Counted from the stretch's first letter, positions 16,816 through 26,324 are shown. The stretch: DNA of 33,035 nucleotides from Bacteroidaceae bacterium (GCA_017407905.1 JAFQVS010000063.1:1-33035), one strand, 5' to 3'. A program made the numbers and translations. The notes: generated from the letters alone by a model not told the origin.

Positions 16816-17823
16816 TTATTTCTTGGGGTTGTTGATAAGAAACTCGGCAATCTGTACGGCATTCAGTGCAGCGCCCTTCTTAATTTGGTCGCCCACAATC
16901 CACATACTTATTCCGTTGGGGTTTGTGAGGTCTTTGCGGATGCGGCCGGCATATACGGGGTCTTTGCCCGAGAGGAAGAGGGGCATAGGATACTCCTTCT
17001 TTTCGGGGTTGTCCATAAGTACGAGGCCCTCGCCCGAGGCAACAGCCTCGCGCACCTGCTCGACACTCAGGGGCTCCTCGGTCTCTATCCACAGGGCCTG
17101 CGAGTGTGAGCGCAGGGCGGGGACACGCACGCAGGTGGCACTCACGGCAATGTCGCTGTGCATAATCTTGCGTGTCTCGTTGAACATCTTCATCTCCTCT
17201 TTTGTGTAGCCGTTGTCGGTAAATACGTCTATCTGAGGAATTACGTTAAAGGCCAATTGATAGGCGAATTTCTCTACTGTGGGCTCCTCGCCTGCAAGCA
17301 CCTGACGATACTGCTCGAAGAGCTCGGCCATTGCCGATGCTCCGGCGCCGCTGGCCGCCTGATAGGTGGATGAGTGCACGCGCTTGATGTGCGAGAGGCG
17401 CTCGATGGCCTTCAGCGCAACTACCATCTGTATTGTGGTGCAGTTGGGGTTGGCGATAATGTTGCGGGGGGTGTCGTAGGCGTCGGTGGGGTTGACCTCG
17501 GGCACTACGAGGGGGACGTCGCTGTCCATACGGAAGGCACTCGAATTGTCTATCATTATTGTACCGTGCTTGGTGATTGTCGGTGCAAACTCTTTCGAGA
17601 CACCGCCACCGGCCGATACAAAGGCATAATCGACGCCCTTAAAATCGTCGTTGTGTTTAAGCTCCTTTACGGTATATTCCACTCCGCGGAAATTGTAAAC
17701 CTGTCCTGCACTGCGTGCCGAACCAAAAAGCAGAAGCTCGTCGAAGGGAAAATTTCTCTCGTCGAGCACGCGCAGAAACTCTTGTCCCACTGCGCCGCTT
17801 ACGCCAACAATAGCTATTCTCAT
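16816..17823 (-). CDS. asd: Aspartate-semialdehyde dehydrogenase
   Basis: Reduces aspartyl phosphate to aspartate semialdehyde with NADPH, the branch point to lysine/diaminopimelate, threonine and methionine. The 335-aa protein opens with the nucleotide-binding [15 protein letters not shown] (7-20) and has [19 protein letters not shown] (91-100) and NPNCTT with the catalytic Cys128. [24 protein letters not shown] and the late [23 protein letters not shown] follow. Length is normal. It is monocistronic, with a TACTTTTG -7 box about 50 nt upstream and a shared terminator downstream. Confidence 0.96.
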   Translation of the reverse strand: MRIAIVGVSGAVGQEFLRVLDERNFPFDELLLFGSARSAGQVYNFRGVEYTVKELKHNDDFKGVDYAFVSAGGGVSKEFAPTITKHGTIMIDNSSAFRMDSDVPLVVPEVNPTDAYDTPRNIIANPNCTTIQMVVALKAIERLSHIKRVHSSTYQAASGAGASAMAELFEQYRQVLAGEEPTVEKFAYQLAFNVIPQIDVFTDNGYTKEEMKMFNETRKIMHSDIAVSATCVRVPALRSHSQALWIETEEPLSVEQVREAVASGEGLVLMDNPEKKEYPMPLFLSGKDPVYAGRIRKDLTNPNGISMWIVGDQIKKGAALNAVQIAEFLINNPKK

Positions 17824-17870
17824 TTTTTTGTGATATTTGTGTTCTTTTTTATTGTTTCGGAAAAGTTGTG

Positions 17871-17878
17871 CAAAAGTA
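17871..17878 (-). promoter_or_regulatory. -7 box of asd
   Basis: On the minus strand TACTTTTG fits TAnnTTTG, about 48 nt before the asd start. The -33 position has only TTCG (17905-17902, 23-nt spacer). Confidence 0.4.
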
Positions 17879-17950
17879 CAAGAAAAAATGTATAAATACT
17901 GCGAATTAGTCGATTTTTTTGTAAATTCGCCGATAAATTGACAGTTTTTT

Positions 17951-18658
17951 ATGGATAATCATTGGTTGCAGCGTGGAGAATTGCTTTTGGGGCAGGAGAA
18001 GAGTGCGCGTCTGGCCTCGGCTCATATTCTTATCGTGGGCTTGGGCGGAGTGGGTTCTTGGGCCGCCGAAATGTTGTGTCGTGCAGGGGTGGGACGCTTT
18101 ACTCTTGTCGATTCCGATTGCGTGGATGTTACCAATATTAACCGTCAGATGCCGGCTCTTGCACAGACGGTGGGACGGCTGAAATGTGATATTGTCGCCG
18201 AAAGGCTCAGGGCCATAAATCCCGAGGTAGTGCTTTCTGTGCGCCCCGAGTTTATCGAGCGCGATAATGTGGATGCGCTGCTCGATTGCGCTGCGTACGA
18301 CTTTGTGGTGGATGCAATTGACACGCTCGATGCAAAAGCGGCGCTTATATGCGGCTGCTGGGGACGCGGGCTGAAGATTGTATCGAGTATGGGGGCGGGT
18401 GCAAAATGCGACCTTTCGTCCATACGCATTGGCACTCTGTGGAAGAGCGAGCAGTGTACGCTGGCCAAGAATCTGAGGCGTCATCTGCGTCAGTGGCGCG
18501 GGCAATACACTCTGCCTGTGGTCTTTAGCGTCGAGCCACCCATAAAAGAGGCCATACGCCCCAACCCTCGGGGCGGAAAGCCTATAATAGGCTCGCTGGG
18601 ATATTTTACGGCAACATTTGGTTGCTATCTTACTGAATATGTAATACGCAATATATGA
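17951..18658 (+). CDS. tcdA: tRNA threonylcarbamoyladenosine dehydratase (TcdA/CsdL)
   Basis: An E1-like ATP-dependent enzyme that cyclises t6A37 of ANN-decoding tRNAs to ct6A. The 235-aa protein has the ThiF/E1 adenylate fold: [21 protein letters not shown] (27-47), [15 protein letters not shown] (about 52-66) and [15 protein letters not shown]. TcdA-specific blocks are [11 protein letters not shown] and a C-terminal PVVFSVEPP, with [14 protein letters not shown]. It lacks the UBA or rhodanese extension seen in some ThiF/MoeB proteins, supporting TcdA. Its stop overlaps the start of the next gene by 4 nt (ATGA). Confidence 0.93.
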   Translation: MDNHWLQRGELLLGQEKSARLASAHILIVGLGGVGSWAAEMLCRAGVGRFTLVDSDCVDVTNINRQMPALAQTVGRLKCDIVAERLRAINPEVVLSVRPEFIERDNVDALLDCAAYDFVVDAIDTLDAKAALICGCWGRGLKIVSSMGAGAKCDLSSIRIGTLWKSEQCTLAKNLRRHLRQWRGQYTLPVVFSVEPPIKEAIRPNPRGGKPIIGSLGYFTATFGCYLTEYVIRNI

Positions 18659-19308
18659 TAGAGGTTCGTAATTTGACAAAAAGTTTCGGCTCGTTGCAGG
18701 TGCTGCGAGGCGTTAATCTGAGCGTCGAGCGGGGCGAGGTGATAAGCATCGTCGGGCCCAGCGGTGCTGGAAAGACTACGCTGCTGCAACTGATTGGAGC
18801 GCTGGATACTCCCGATGGCGGCTCGATTATGTTCGACGGGAGGGCCCTGGGTGCAATGAACGGTGCGCAGCTTGCAAAATTTCGCAATGCACACATTGGC
18901 TTTGTCTTTCAGTTTCATCAGCTGCTGCCCGAGTTTACGGCCATTGAAAATGTGGCTATCCCGGCGCTTATCGCGGGACGCTCACTCGCCGAGGCCAATA
19001 AAGAGGCAATGGAGCTTCTTGCGCTTATGGGACTTGCCGACCGCGCTCATCACAAGCCCTCGCAACTGTCGGGCGGCGAGAATCAGCGTGTGGCGGTGGC
19101 TCGTGCGCTTGTGAATCGTCCCGACGTTATTTTGGCCGATGAACCGTCGGGCAGCCTCGATAGTCGCAATAAGGAGGAATTGCACCGTCTTTTCTTCGAC
19201 CTCAGAGACAAATTCGGACAAACTTTTATCATCGTTACGCACGACGAGGGGCTGGCCGCTGTTACCGACCGCACTATCCGTATGGTAGATGGAGTGGTTA
19301 GTATGTGA
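18655..19308 (+). CDS. lolD: ABC transporter ATP-binding protein, LolD type
   Basis: A 217-aa single ABC ATPase. Walker A is GPSGAGKTT (34-42), the signature [15 protein letters not shown] starts at 138, Walker B is VILADEP (158-164), and the H-loop is in IVTHDEG. The Q-loop region [21 protein letters not shown] is characteristic of LolD, which powers release of lipoproteins from the inner membrane with LolC/E permeases. No permease gene is adjacent, so its partner must lie elsewhere; MacB/FtsE-type relatives are the alternative. It overlaps tcdA by 4 nt and is probably translationally coupled to it. Confidence 0.85.
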   Translation: MIEVRNLTKSFGSLQVLRGVNLSVERGEVISIVGPSGAGKTTLLQLIGALDTPDGGSIMFDGRALGAMNGAQLAKFRNAHIGFVFQFHQLLPEFTAIENVAIPALIAGRSLAEANKEAMELLALMGLADRAHHKPSQLSGGENQRVAVARALVNRPDVILADEPSGSLDSRNKEELHRLFFDLRDKFGQTFIIVTHDEGLAAVTDRTIRMVDGVVSM

Positions 19309-19415
19309 AAAAATGTTAAATACAGTGTAGTCGATTTTACTTTTTATGTAAAATGCAGTCATATAATTGAGACGTTTATAATTGTCTTACTTGTTATTTT
19401 TCCAATGTTTGGTGT

Positions 19416-19451
19416 CTATGGTTCTTGCTTCTCTTTTAGCGGGAACCATAG
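19416..19451 (+). other. Hairpin between lolD and the DUF4890-like gene
   Basis: A 9-bp perfect stem CTATGGTTC (19416-19424) pairs with GAACCATAG (19443-19451) around an 18-nt loop. There is no T run after it on the plus strand, so it is not a classical terminator. It lies 44 nt before the next start codon and may be a leader structure. Confidence 0.4.
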
Positions 19452-19494
19452 TTTGCAAGAAAAAAGTGTTTAACTAACCGAAAAACAGACGTTT

Positions 19495-19968
19495 ATGAGA
19501 AAGTTTCTGTTGTTTTTAGCCGCGATGATGACTGTTACTTTATCGGCTCAGGAGGGCAGAGTGCGTGCACAGCGTGATTTCGACCCCGAGATGGTTGCCA
19601 CTATGCAGACACAGCAGCTGGCCGAGGCCGTGGGGCTCGACAGCTTGCAGTTTCAGCTGGTGTATATTATGAACTACTCCGATGCTGTGGCTATGCAGGA
19701 TAGTATAAAGGCGCGTCGTGCGCGTGCCGAGGAGGCCCGCAAGAGTGGGCAGAGGGTAGAGCGTCAGCGTCCCACCGAGGAGCAGATGAAGGCTCGTCGC
19801 GAGATTATGGAGCAGCGTAAGGCAGTGCGTAATGCTCAGATGAAGGAGATTCTCAGTGCCGAGCAGTATGAAAAGTACCTTAAATATGCTGCCGAGCAAG
19901 AGAAAAAAGGCCGACAAAGATGGCAGGGACGCGGCGGCCGAGGTGGTCGCGGCGGGGAGCGTCGGTAA
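19495..19968 (+). CDS. DUF4890-like small periplasmic protein
   Basis: A 157-aa protein with a Sec signal peptide (about residues 1-18, ending TLSA before QEG). The mature part is highly charged and helical (Q/R/E/K-rich, DSIKARRARAEEARK and EEQMKARREIMEQRKAV), followed by an ILSAEQYEKYLKY segment and a Gly/Arg-rich tail (GRGGRGGRGG). This fits the Bacteroidota DUF4890 group, which resembles Spy/CpxP-type periplasmic helical chaperones. That functional parallel is an inference. It stands alone with a terminator 65 nt downstream. Confidence 0.75.
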   Translation: MRKFLLFLAAMMTVTLSAQEGRVRAQRDFDPEMVATMQTQQLAEAVGLDSLQFQLVYIMNYSDAVAMQDSIKARRARAEEARKSGQRVERQRPTEEQMKARREIMEQRKAVRNAQMKEILSAEQYEKYLKYAAEQEKKGRQRWQGRGGRGGRGGERR

Positions 19969-20032
19969 TGCCGTCGGCCTCGGCGTTGCAGCTGTTTTTA
20001 GGCCTCGGCGTCGCTCGGGGCTCTAAGGTATT

Positions 20033-20071
20033 AAAAAAAATCGGCAGAGGCCTACCCTCTGTCGATTTTTT
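20033..20071 (+). terminator. Terminator of the DUF4890-like gene
   Basis: The stem pairs AAAATCGGCAGAGG with CCTCTGTCGATTTT, with a G/T mismatch in the middle, around a 5-nt loop. It ends in seven T residues by 20071. It lies 65 nt after the stop. Confidence 0.8.
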
Positions 20072-20124
20072 GATTATATGGTCTATCTTCGGCGCGCTTA
20101 GTGCAAGAATGATTAAATTTTCAT

Positions 20125-20132
20125 TATCTTCG
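20125..20132 (+). promoter_or_regulatory. Possible -7 box of the ABC-F gene
   Basis: TATCTTCG differs by one base from TAnnTTTG and is followed by the common GCA context. No matching -33 box was found. About 35 nt downstream begins the perfect palindrome CTGTTTAAATTTAAACAG. Confidence 0.3.
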
Positions 20133-20166
20133 CAGTCGGAAAAAAGTAGTTGCGCAAACCTGTAAT

Positions 20167-20184
20167 CTGTTTAAATTTAAACAG
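20167..20184. repeat. 18-bp perfect palindrome with the TTTAAACAG motif
   Basis: CTGTTTAAATTTAAACAG is its own reverse complement. It contains the motif TTTAAACAG in both orientations and lies in the presumed leader of the ABC-F gene. A degenerate copy (AGAAATATAAACAG) follows at 20237-20250, directly before the gene. Confidence 0.6.
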
Positions 20185-20267
20185 CCCCCCAAAAAAAATA
20201 TCGCAGGCAAAAAATGCAACTACTATAAGATTTTTTAGAAATATAAACAGCTACCGAACAATAAAGA

Positions 20268-22139
20268 ATGATAGATTTACAGATAGAGGCACTGAGCAAG
20301 AGCTTCGGCGACTTAGTGCTTTTCAGCGATATTTCTTTTACAATCGAGGAGCGTCAGCGCATAGGACTTATTGCGCGCAACGGCCGAGGAAAAAGTACTC
20401 TGTTGAAGATTATAGCAGGCGAGGAGCCCGCCGACGAGGGTAAAATAACGCTGCGCAGCGGGGTGAGCGTGGGCTATCTTGAGCAGGAACCCGATTTTGA
20501 GCCGCAACTGACGGTGCTTGAGGCCTGCTTGGGACGCAGCAGCGAAAAAACTACATTGATAGCCCGCTACGAGAAGGCCCTCGCCGAGGGCGACGAGAAA
20601 CAGTTGCATCATCTTATGGAAGAGATGGACAGGCTCGAAGCGTGGGACTACGAGACGCGCGCCAAGCAGGTACTTCAGATGCTGAAGATTACAAACTTTG
20701 CACAGCCCGTGGGGCAACTATCGGGCGGGCAGAAGAAGCGCGTGGCGCTTGCATCGGTGCTCATCGAGCAGCCCGATATTATGATTCTCGACGAGCCCAC
20801 CAACCATCTTGACACAGAAATGGTCGAGTGGCTCGAAGATTTTCTCTCGCGCTTCACGGGCAGCCTGCTTATGGTTACGCACGACCGCTATTTCCTCGAC
20901 CGCGTGTGCAACGAGATTATCGAGATTGACGACCGTCGCATCTATCGCTACAAAGGTAATTACAGCTATTTTCTGCAACGGCGCGACGAACGCCTTCAGA
21001 CGCAGGCGGCCGAGACGGCTCGTGCACGCAATCTCTTGCGCACCGAGCTCGATTGGATGCGTCGTCAGCCTCAGGCGCGTGCACACAAGGCAAAATACCG
21101 CATCGACGCCTTCTACAAGCTAAAGGAAAAGGCCGCCGCAATGCGCGACGACCCCAACGTATCGCTCGAAATAAAGTCGCAATACATCGGCAGTAAGATT
21201 TTTGTGATGAAGGCACTCGAAAAGGCCTTCGACGATAAGATTATCACCCGCGACTTTTACTACACATTCGCCCGCTACGAGAAATTAGGCATTGTGGGCA
21301 ACAACGGAACGGGAAAATCGACCTTTATAAAAATGCTCCTCGGACGCGTGGCACCCGACAGCGGCACAATCGAGGTTGGCGAGACGGTAAAATGGGGTTA
21401 TTACAGTCAGGAAGGCCTTCAATTTAACGAGCAGATGAAGGTTATTGACGTCGTAAAGGCCATTGCCGAGGTTATCCCCGTGGGCAATAAGATGCTGACA
21501 GCCTCGCAGTTTCTGCAACATTTTCTATTCTCGCCCGAGAAGCAGTATAGTTACGTCTATAAACTGAGCGGCGGCGAGAAACGCCGTCTCTATCTGTGTA
21601 CCGTGCTAATCTCGAACCCTAATTTTCTTGTGCTCGACGAGCCCACCAACGACCTCGACATTGACACGTTGCAGATTCTCGAGGAGTATCTGCGCGAGTT
21701 TAAGGGGTGTGTGATTGTGGTGAGCCACGACCGATACTTTATGGATCGCGTGGTCGATCATATTTTTGTCTTTAACGGCGGTGGCGATATTAAGGATTTT
21801 CCGGGAAACTACACCGATTATCGCGATTGGCGCGATGAGGAACGTGCAGCTGCCGCAAAGGCCGAGGCCGAGAGGGCTGCAAAGAGTGCCGCGCCCAAAG
21901 TCTCGCGCCGCGATGATGCGGGCAAGCGCAAGCTCACATTCAAAGAGCAACGCGAATATGAGGCGCTTGAGGGCGAGATTGCGGCCCTCGAAGAGGAAAA
22001 GTCGCAGATTGAGCAGGATATGTGCAGCGGCACGCTCGACAGTGCCACGCTGCTGAAAAAGTCGCAACGCATAGCTTCTCTGTTGGAGATTATCGACGAA
22101 AAGACTATGCGCTGGCTGGAGCTGAGCGAGTTTGTTTAA
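20268..22139 (+). CDS. ABC-F family ATPase, Uup-like
   Basis: A 623-aa cytosolic protein with two ABC domains and no membrane segment, as in ribosome-associated ABC-F translation factors. Domain 1 has Walker A ARNGRGKST (36-44, Ala in place of the first Gly) and LSGGQKKRVALASVL with a DEPTNHLD Walker B. A linker rich in Arg/Lys with TELDWMRRQPQARAHKAKYR follows. Domain 2 has GNNGTGKST, LSGGEKRRLYL and DEPTNDLD. The last 80 residues form an acidic/basic coiled coil (from about 540), typical of Uup-type members. It could assist stalled or structured ribosome complexes; antibiotic protection is possible but not indicated. A terminator follows. Confidence 0.9.
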   Translation: MIDLQIEALSKSFGDLVLFSDISFTIEERQRIGLIARNGRGKSTLLKIIAGEEPADEGKITLRSGVSVGYLEQEPDFEPQLTVLEACLGRSSEKTTLIARYEKALAEGDEKQLHHLMEEMDRLEAWDYETRAKQVLQMLKITNFAQPVGQLSGGQKKRVALASVLIEQPDIMILDEPTNHLDTEMVEWLEDFLSRFTGSLLMVTHDRYFLDRVCNEIIEIDDRRIYRYKGNYSYFLQRRDERLQTQAAETARARNLLRTELDWMRRQPQARAHKAKYRIDAFYKLKEKAAAMRDDPNVSLEIKSQYIGSKIFVMKALEKAFDDKIITRDFYYTFARYEKLGIVGNNGTGKSTFIKMLLGRVAPDSGTIEVGETVKWGYYSQEGLQFNEQMKVIDVVKAIAEVIPVGNKMLTASQFLQHFLFSPEKQYSYVYKLSGGEKRRLYLCTVLISNPNFLVLDEPTNDLDIDTLQILEEYLREFKGCVIVVSHDRYFMDRVVDHIFVFNGGGDIKDFPGNYTDYRDWRDEERAAAAKAEAERAAKSAAPKVSRRDDAGKRKLTFKEQREYEALEGEIAALEEEKSQIEQDMCSGTLDSATLLKKSQRIASLLEIIDEKTMRWLELSEFV

Positions 22140-22238
22140 GCCCCTCTCGCCGAAAAATGTTCTTTTTAAGCGCGAGCGCTCTTTGTTGTGCTTACGCGTG
22201 AAAAAAAGGGGGACGCTGTAATCCTCGGGAGTGGTACA

Positions 22239-22274
22239 ATAAAATGGGAGCACAAAAATGTGCTCCCATTTTAT
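22239..22274. terminator. Bidirectional terminator between the ABC-F gene and the MG2-Sel1 gene
   Basis: A 15-bp perfect stem ATAAAATGGGAGCAC (22239-22253) pairs with GTGCTCCCATTTTAT (22260-22274) around a 6-nt loop, with T-rich arms in both directions. It lies 99 nt after the ABC-F stop and 6 nt from the end of the convergent gene. Confidence 0.8.
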
Positions 22275-22280
22275 GGATTG

Positions 22281-25200
22281 TTATTGTGCCTCGCGGCGTA
22301 AGTCCTCGGCCAGACGTTTGTCGCGCTTGACGCCTTGTCCCTTCTCGTAACAGTCGGCCATATATAATGTTCCCTCCTTGACGCCTTTTTGGTGCAGCTC
22401 TCTTGCCCACGTGTAGGCCTCTTTGTATTGCTGTGTATTGTGGTGGTGATTCATCATATAGAGCATTGCTTCGGTGTGCGACTGCTTGGCGGCTCTCTCG
22501 ATGCAACTGATTGGGCTGCCCAATTGTTGGTCGCTCTCGATATTCTGTCGCAGCATATATTTTGCGTACATATAAAGCGCTTCGGCGTTGCCGGTGGTGG
22601 CTGCTGTGCGGTACAGAGTGTATGCTTTTGTAGTGTCTCTCTCGACTATTGTGCCGTCGTAGTAGTGTCGTGCCAGATTGGCTGTTATCTCTTTTGCTTT
22701 GCTCTTTTCGGCACGCTTGAACCACTCTAAGGCTTTTGCGTCGTCTTTTCTCTGCTTGTCGCTGTGGAGTATTTGGGCGAGGGTGTACATTGCTATTCCG
22801 TCGCCATACTCGGCTGCGAGGGTGAGAAATTCTATTGCCTTGTCTGTGTTCTTTGCTACTCCGTGTCCGTGTATATGGCACAGGCCTACCTTGCGTATGG
22901 CCGGGGGGTAGTTGTATTCGAGGAGCTCGGCGTATCGTCTTACTGCTATATGGTATTTTTTCTGGTTATAATAAATATCGCCATCTTCGCACATACGTTC
23001 GAGTGTTCTTCTGTCCTCGTCGCTGTAGCTGATTCTCTGTTGGCTCTCTTCGTCGCTTGTCGATGAGGGTTGTTGCTGCTCTTGGCTCTCTTTTTGCTTG
23101 CCTATGCGGGTGAGGGTGTTGCTATCGTTGCTGTAGAATGTATTGCCATCGACGCCGTTGATGCTTACCTCTATTGCGTCGCACAGGCTGCTGTTGTATA
23201 GCTCGATTCTCATCTTGCCATCGTGTGCCTCTATTGTGGGTATCCACAGGAGCGTGCGACGGTGGTCGTTGGGCGCGGTGGGGCGCATCGTGCCGTAGTC
23301 GGGCGAGTAGAATTGTTTGCTCTCGCTGTAGCCCTGAATGGATGTGTAGCGCGAGGCGCTCATATTGGAAAAGTCGGGGACTATGGGGCCGCTTGTGCTC
23401 TGGGTCTGTGGGATGAGGCAGGCGACGTAATTGGGGTTAAAGGGGCTTGAACTGCCCGAATTGTGGCTTATCTGGCCTGCTTTCAGCTGTTCGAGGAATA
23501 CCTCGGGCATTGGGGCGTTATCTACTCCCTCGCGTGCTATAAGGTAGCTCTGCGAGAGGAAGCCTAAATAGAATTTTGTGTATGGCTCTTTGCTGTTGAG
23601 GGTGGCGGCTTTGCGACCCCAACTGATGCTTGTGTTCTCGAATTGCTTTCTTGTGCCCTCGTCGCTGCGTATTATTATCTCTTTGAAATTGACCATCTTC
23701 TCGGGCTCTTTGCCTTTGTAGTAGTCGTAGTCGGGGTGGGGTATTTTGTATGGGTCGTATGCGCCTGTTACTACCATTAGTTGCACCCAATAGGCCCAAT
23801 TGTAGTTGTGGCGGTACATTGCGCTGCGTACAACGTCGTCGGCGGTGAGGGTGCGGGCGTAGCCGGGGGCTACCGTGCCCATAAAGTGGTCGGCGGTTTT
23901 TGTGCCTATGTAGTGGATGCGCCCGAGGTATTTGCTGTGGTCGGACTTACTCTCTATTTTGTATATGCCCGAGGGGCTGAGGTTGGCGTATATGTCAACC
24001 TCTTTGCTTTCGAGGTGCTCGATGGGGTCGAGGCCTAAGGCTGCTGCCTCTTGCTGCTCTTCGCTCGCTTCGGGGTTGGATTGGGATGTTTCAAGGTCGG
24101 TGATATTGGTTAGAAAGTCGTCGTATATGGCAAGGTCGGTGAGGGCGTCGTTGCTTGCGGCTTCTTTCAGGAAGGTTACATCTTGGGCATATTCCCACTC
24201 GTCGAGGTAGTCGAAGCGCATCTCGCTGTGCGGCGGACGACTATAACGCTCGTTGCTCTTGGAGGCGGTAATTTCGAGCGGGCCCAACATATATTCAAAG
24301 GGGTTCAGCTTTATCAGGCTGTCCGAGGCGGGGCTTGCGACTGATGCACCTAAATTGCGCTCCCAATAGTCGTACAGACGGAATTTGGGCGAGTAGTAGC
24401 GGTCGAGCGAGAAGCTGTACCATACATTGTCGGTGAATCGGTAGTTGTCGGTGGGGATGAGCTTGCCCACTTTCTTGCCGTAGAAGTTGTCGAGCTCTAT
24501 TACAAAGTTTCCTAATGTGTCGGTGCGGAATGTTCGCTCCTCGACGGTTTTATCGTCGTATGAGAATTGAAGGCTTGTAAGATTGTCCTTTTCGGGGGTG
24601 ATTATGGTCTTTTCGGGGCGGCCTAATTTTCTCTCTTGTTTGCTGTTTTTGTAGAGGGTACCTTTGAGGGTTATTCCGCGCTCGACGGGTTGTAGGTCGC
24701 TCATCCTTGCTTCGATTAGTTTGCTCCAATCGTATGAGGTCCAGCCGTGGGTGAGCATTATAAGGTCGAGCTGTGCGTGGCGCTGCTCATTCTCGGGCGA
24801 GAAATATTGCGAGGCGTTGGGTATATAGCCTTTCAGCTCGGAGCCTAAGAGAAGGTAGGTGTACATATTGTAGTCCCAAGAGGTCGATTGCTTGCCCGAG
24901 GCGTCGGTAACGGCCACCGAGAATTGTGCGCTGCTCTCTATGGGGCTTCCATCCTCGCGCTCGATGTCGATGGTTATCTTTTCGTGTGCCTGCGGCTTTA
25001 GATTGTGTATGTCGTAGTTGTTGCCTTTTACGTTGAGCTTTACGGTCTGTCGGTCGCTATTTTGCAATTGGTCGTGAATGACAAAGAATTGACGTTCGGC
25101 AAGGGGCAGCGCCTCGTCGAAGATGACGGCGCGTGTAACGCCCTCAAAGAGTGTGCTTTTGGCAAGGGTGAATGTGTGCTTGTTCTGTTCGGCGGGTAGT

Positions 25201-26135
25201 TTTTTGTAGAATCCCATTACTCCGCGATGCAGCAGCGCGAGGGCAAGCTCGCGGCTCTTTTTGTGGTTGTGTGTTATCTCTATTCTGACGTTTGCGCTAT
25301 CTTGCATTATGCTTATCGCGACGCCCTCGGGCTGTGTCTCGGGAAGGTCGAATTTGTAACTTTTTCGCTTACCTTTTTTATCGGTCGATTTTACCTGTGC
25401 CGTGTATTTGCTTTTATCTTTTGGGGTCAGATTGAAACTGCCTTTTCCGTTGTGCTCGGGGATTGTCGCCAGCACTCTCTCGCCATCTTCGAGTATCACT
25501 ATCGTGTCGCTGCCGAATGTGCCGTCGTGCCCGCGAAGCTCGTAGGCCACGCGCGTGGGGAGGCCGGCTACAAGATGGCCGCCCTCGGGGTAGAATGTGA
25601 GCGAGCAGTCGGGCAGGGTGGCGCTTATCCACTCGCCCCGATACATAAAGCCGCGCTTGCGGTCGAGCATATTCTTAAAGTCCCAATTGTTGGCATTTAC
25701 TTTGTCGAAAATGGGAAAGACGCGGCTGAAGGGTGCTTCGTTGCTTCGGTTAAGCATATAGCGGGTGTAGGCGCGCACCTCGTAGTAGCCCGAGAGCAAC
25801 AGGGGGTTGAGCTCAAATTCTCCGTGGCAACTGCCGCTGTCGTCGAGTTTGTATTTTTTTGTCTCGACTACGTAACCCTCGGGGGCGACAAGCTCGACGT
25901 ACAGCACTTTACTCATTGTGCTTGCCTTGTCGCTGTTGCCGCTTGTTACGTGGGCTTTGAACCACATTGTCTCGCCCAAATAATAGGCGCTGTTGTCAAA
26001 GTGTAGATATACGTATTCGGGGACAAGGGTGCGACCCATCACAAGGGCTTTTCTTGCGGTATTGTCGATGCCTGTCTGTGCTGTTGCCGATAGGGTGCAT
26101 AGTATAAAACTGTATAAAAGCAGTCGGATTTTCAT
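22281..26135 (-). CDS. Secreted MG2-like large protein fused to Sel1-like repeats
   Basis: A 1284-aa exported protein. The ATG at 26135 gives a clean signal peptide (LLLYSFILCTLSATA before QTG); the longer in-frame start at 26201 is rejected. Residues about 35-1000 resemble Bacteroidales proteins with macroglobulin-like (MG2) domains: VYLHFDNSAYYLGETMWFKAHV, SGYYEVRAYTRYMLN, LTFYPEGGHLVAG, then a TonB-plug-like LGPLEITAS and a terminal LLWIPTIEAHDGKMRIELYNS strand block. A Q/S/E-rich linker (about 1000-1035) leads to Sel1/TPR-like repeats (about 1040-1284), e.g. AIRKVGLCHIHGHGVAKNTDKAIEF. The N-terminal family often acts in the outer membrane or periplasm, but a role is unknown. The Sel1 extension is unusual. 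Confidence 0.75.
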   Translation of the reverse strand: MKIRLLLYSFILCTLSATAQTGIDNTARKALVMGRTLVPEYVYLHFDNSAYYLGETMWFKAHVTSGNSDKASTMSKVLYVELVAPEGYVVETKKYKLDDSGSCHGEFELNPLLLSGYYEVRAYTRYMLNRSNEAPFSRVFPIFDKVNANNWDFKNMLDRKRGFMYRGEWISATLPDCSLTFYPEGGHLVAGLPTRVAYELRGHDGTFGSDTIVILEDGERVLATIPEHNGKGSFNLTPKDKSKYTAQVKSTDKKGKRKSYKFDLPETQPEGVAISIMQDSANVRIEITHNHKKSRELALALLHRGVMGFYKKLPAEQNKHTFTLAKSTLFEGVTRAVIFDEALPLAERQFFVIHDQLQNSDRQTVKLNVKGNNYDIHNLKPQAHEKITIDIEREDGSPIESSAQFSVAVTDASGKQSTSWDYNMYTYLLLGSELKGYIPNASQYFSPENEQRHAQLDLIMLTHGWTSYDWSKLIEARMSDLQPVERGITLKGTLYKNSKQERKLGRPEKTIITPEKDNLTSLQFSYDDKTVEERTFRTDTLGNFVIELDNFYGKKVGKLIPTDNYRFTDNVWYSFSLDRYYSPKFRLYDYWERNLGASVASPASDSLIKLNPFEYMLGPLEITASKSNERYSRPPHSEMRFDYLDEWEYAQDVTFLKEAASNDALTDLAIYDDFLTNITDLETSQSNPEASEEQQEAAALGLDPIEHLESKEVDIYANLSPSGIYKIESKSDHSKYLGRIHYIGTKTADHFMGTVAPGYARTLTADDVVRSAMYRHNYNWAYWVQLMVVTGAYDPYKIPHPDYDYYKGKEPEKMVNFKEIIIRSDEGTRKQFENTSISWGRKAATLNSKEPYTKFYLGFLSQSYLIAREGVDNAPMPEVFLEQLKAGQISHNSGSSSPFNPNYVACLIPQTQSTSGPIVPDFSNMSASRYTSIQGYSESKQFYSPDYGTMRPTAPNDHRRTLLWIPTIEAHDGKMRIELYNSSLCDAIEVSINGVDGNTFYSNDSNTLTRIGKQKESQEQQQPSSTSDEESQQRISYSDEDRRTLERMCEDGDIYYNQKKYHIAVRRYAELLEYNYPPAIRKVGLCHIHGHGVAKNTDKAIEFLTLAAEYGDGIAMYTLAQILHSDKQRKDDAKALEWFKRAEKSKAKEITANLARHYYDGTIVERDTTKAYTLYRTAATTGNAEALYMYAKYMLRQNIESDQQLGSPISCIERAAKQSHTEAMLYMMNHHHNTQQYKEAYTWARELHQKGVKEGTLYMADCYEKGQGVKRDKRLAEDLRREAQ

Positions 26136-26291
26136 ATTGTTGTCTGTTGTTTGCGAAATTTGTGTTATAAAATGGTACAAACGAGTTTGTTGCGGGTGCA
26201 ATTTGCACTCGTTTGTTATAATTTACAAAATTAGTGAATTGACTTTAGAAACTGTTTAAATTTCTGAAAAAAAAGTTTTATATAAAAGCTG

Positions 26292-26324
26292 CAAAAGTTT
26301 GTTTCGCCGTTTTTTATACTCAAA
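26292..26324 (-). promoter_or_regulatory. Promoter of the MG2-Sel1 gene
   Basis: On the minus strand TTTG at 26324-26321, a 21-nt spacer and AACTTTTG at 26299-26292 (one mismatch to TAnnTTTG). The implied leader is about 150 nt and contains the TTTAAACAG motif about 30 nt after the -7 box. Confidence 0.5.
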
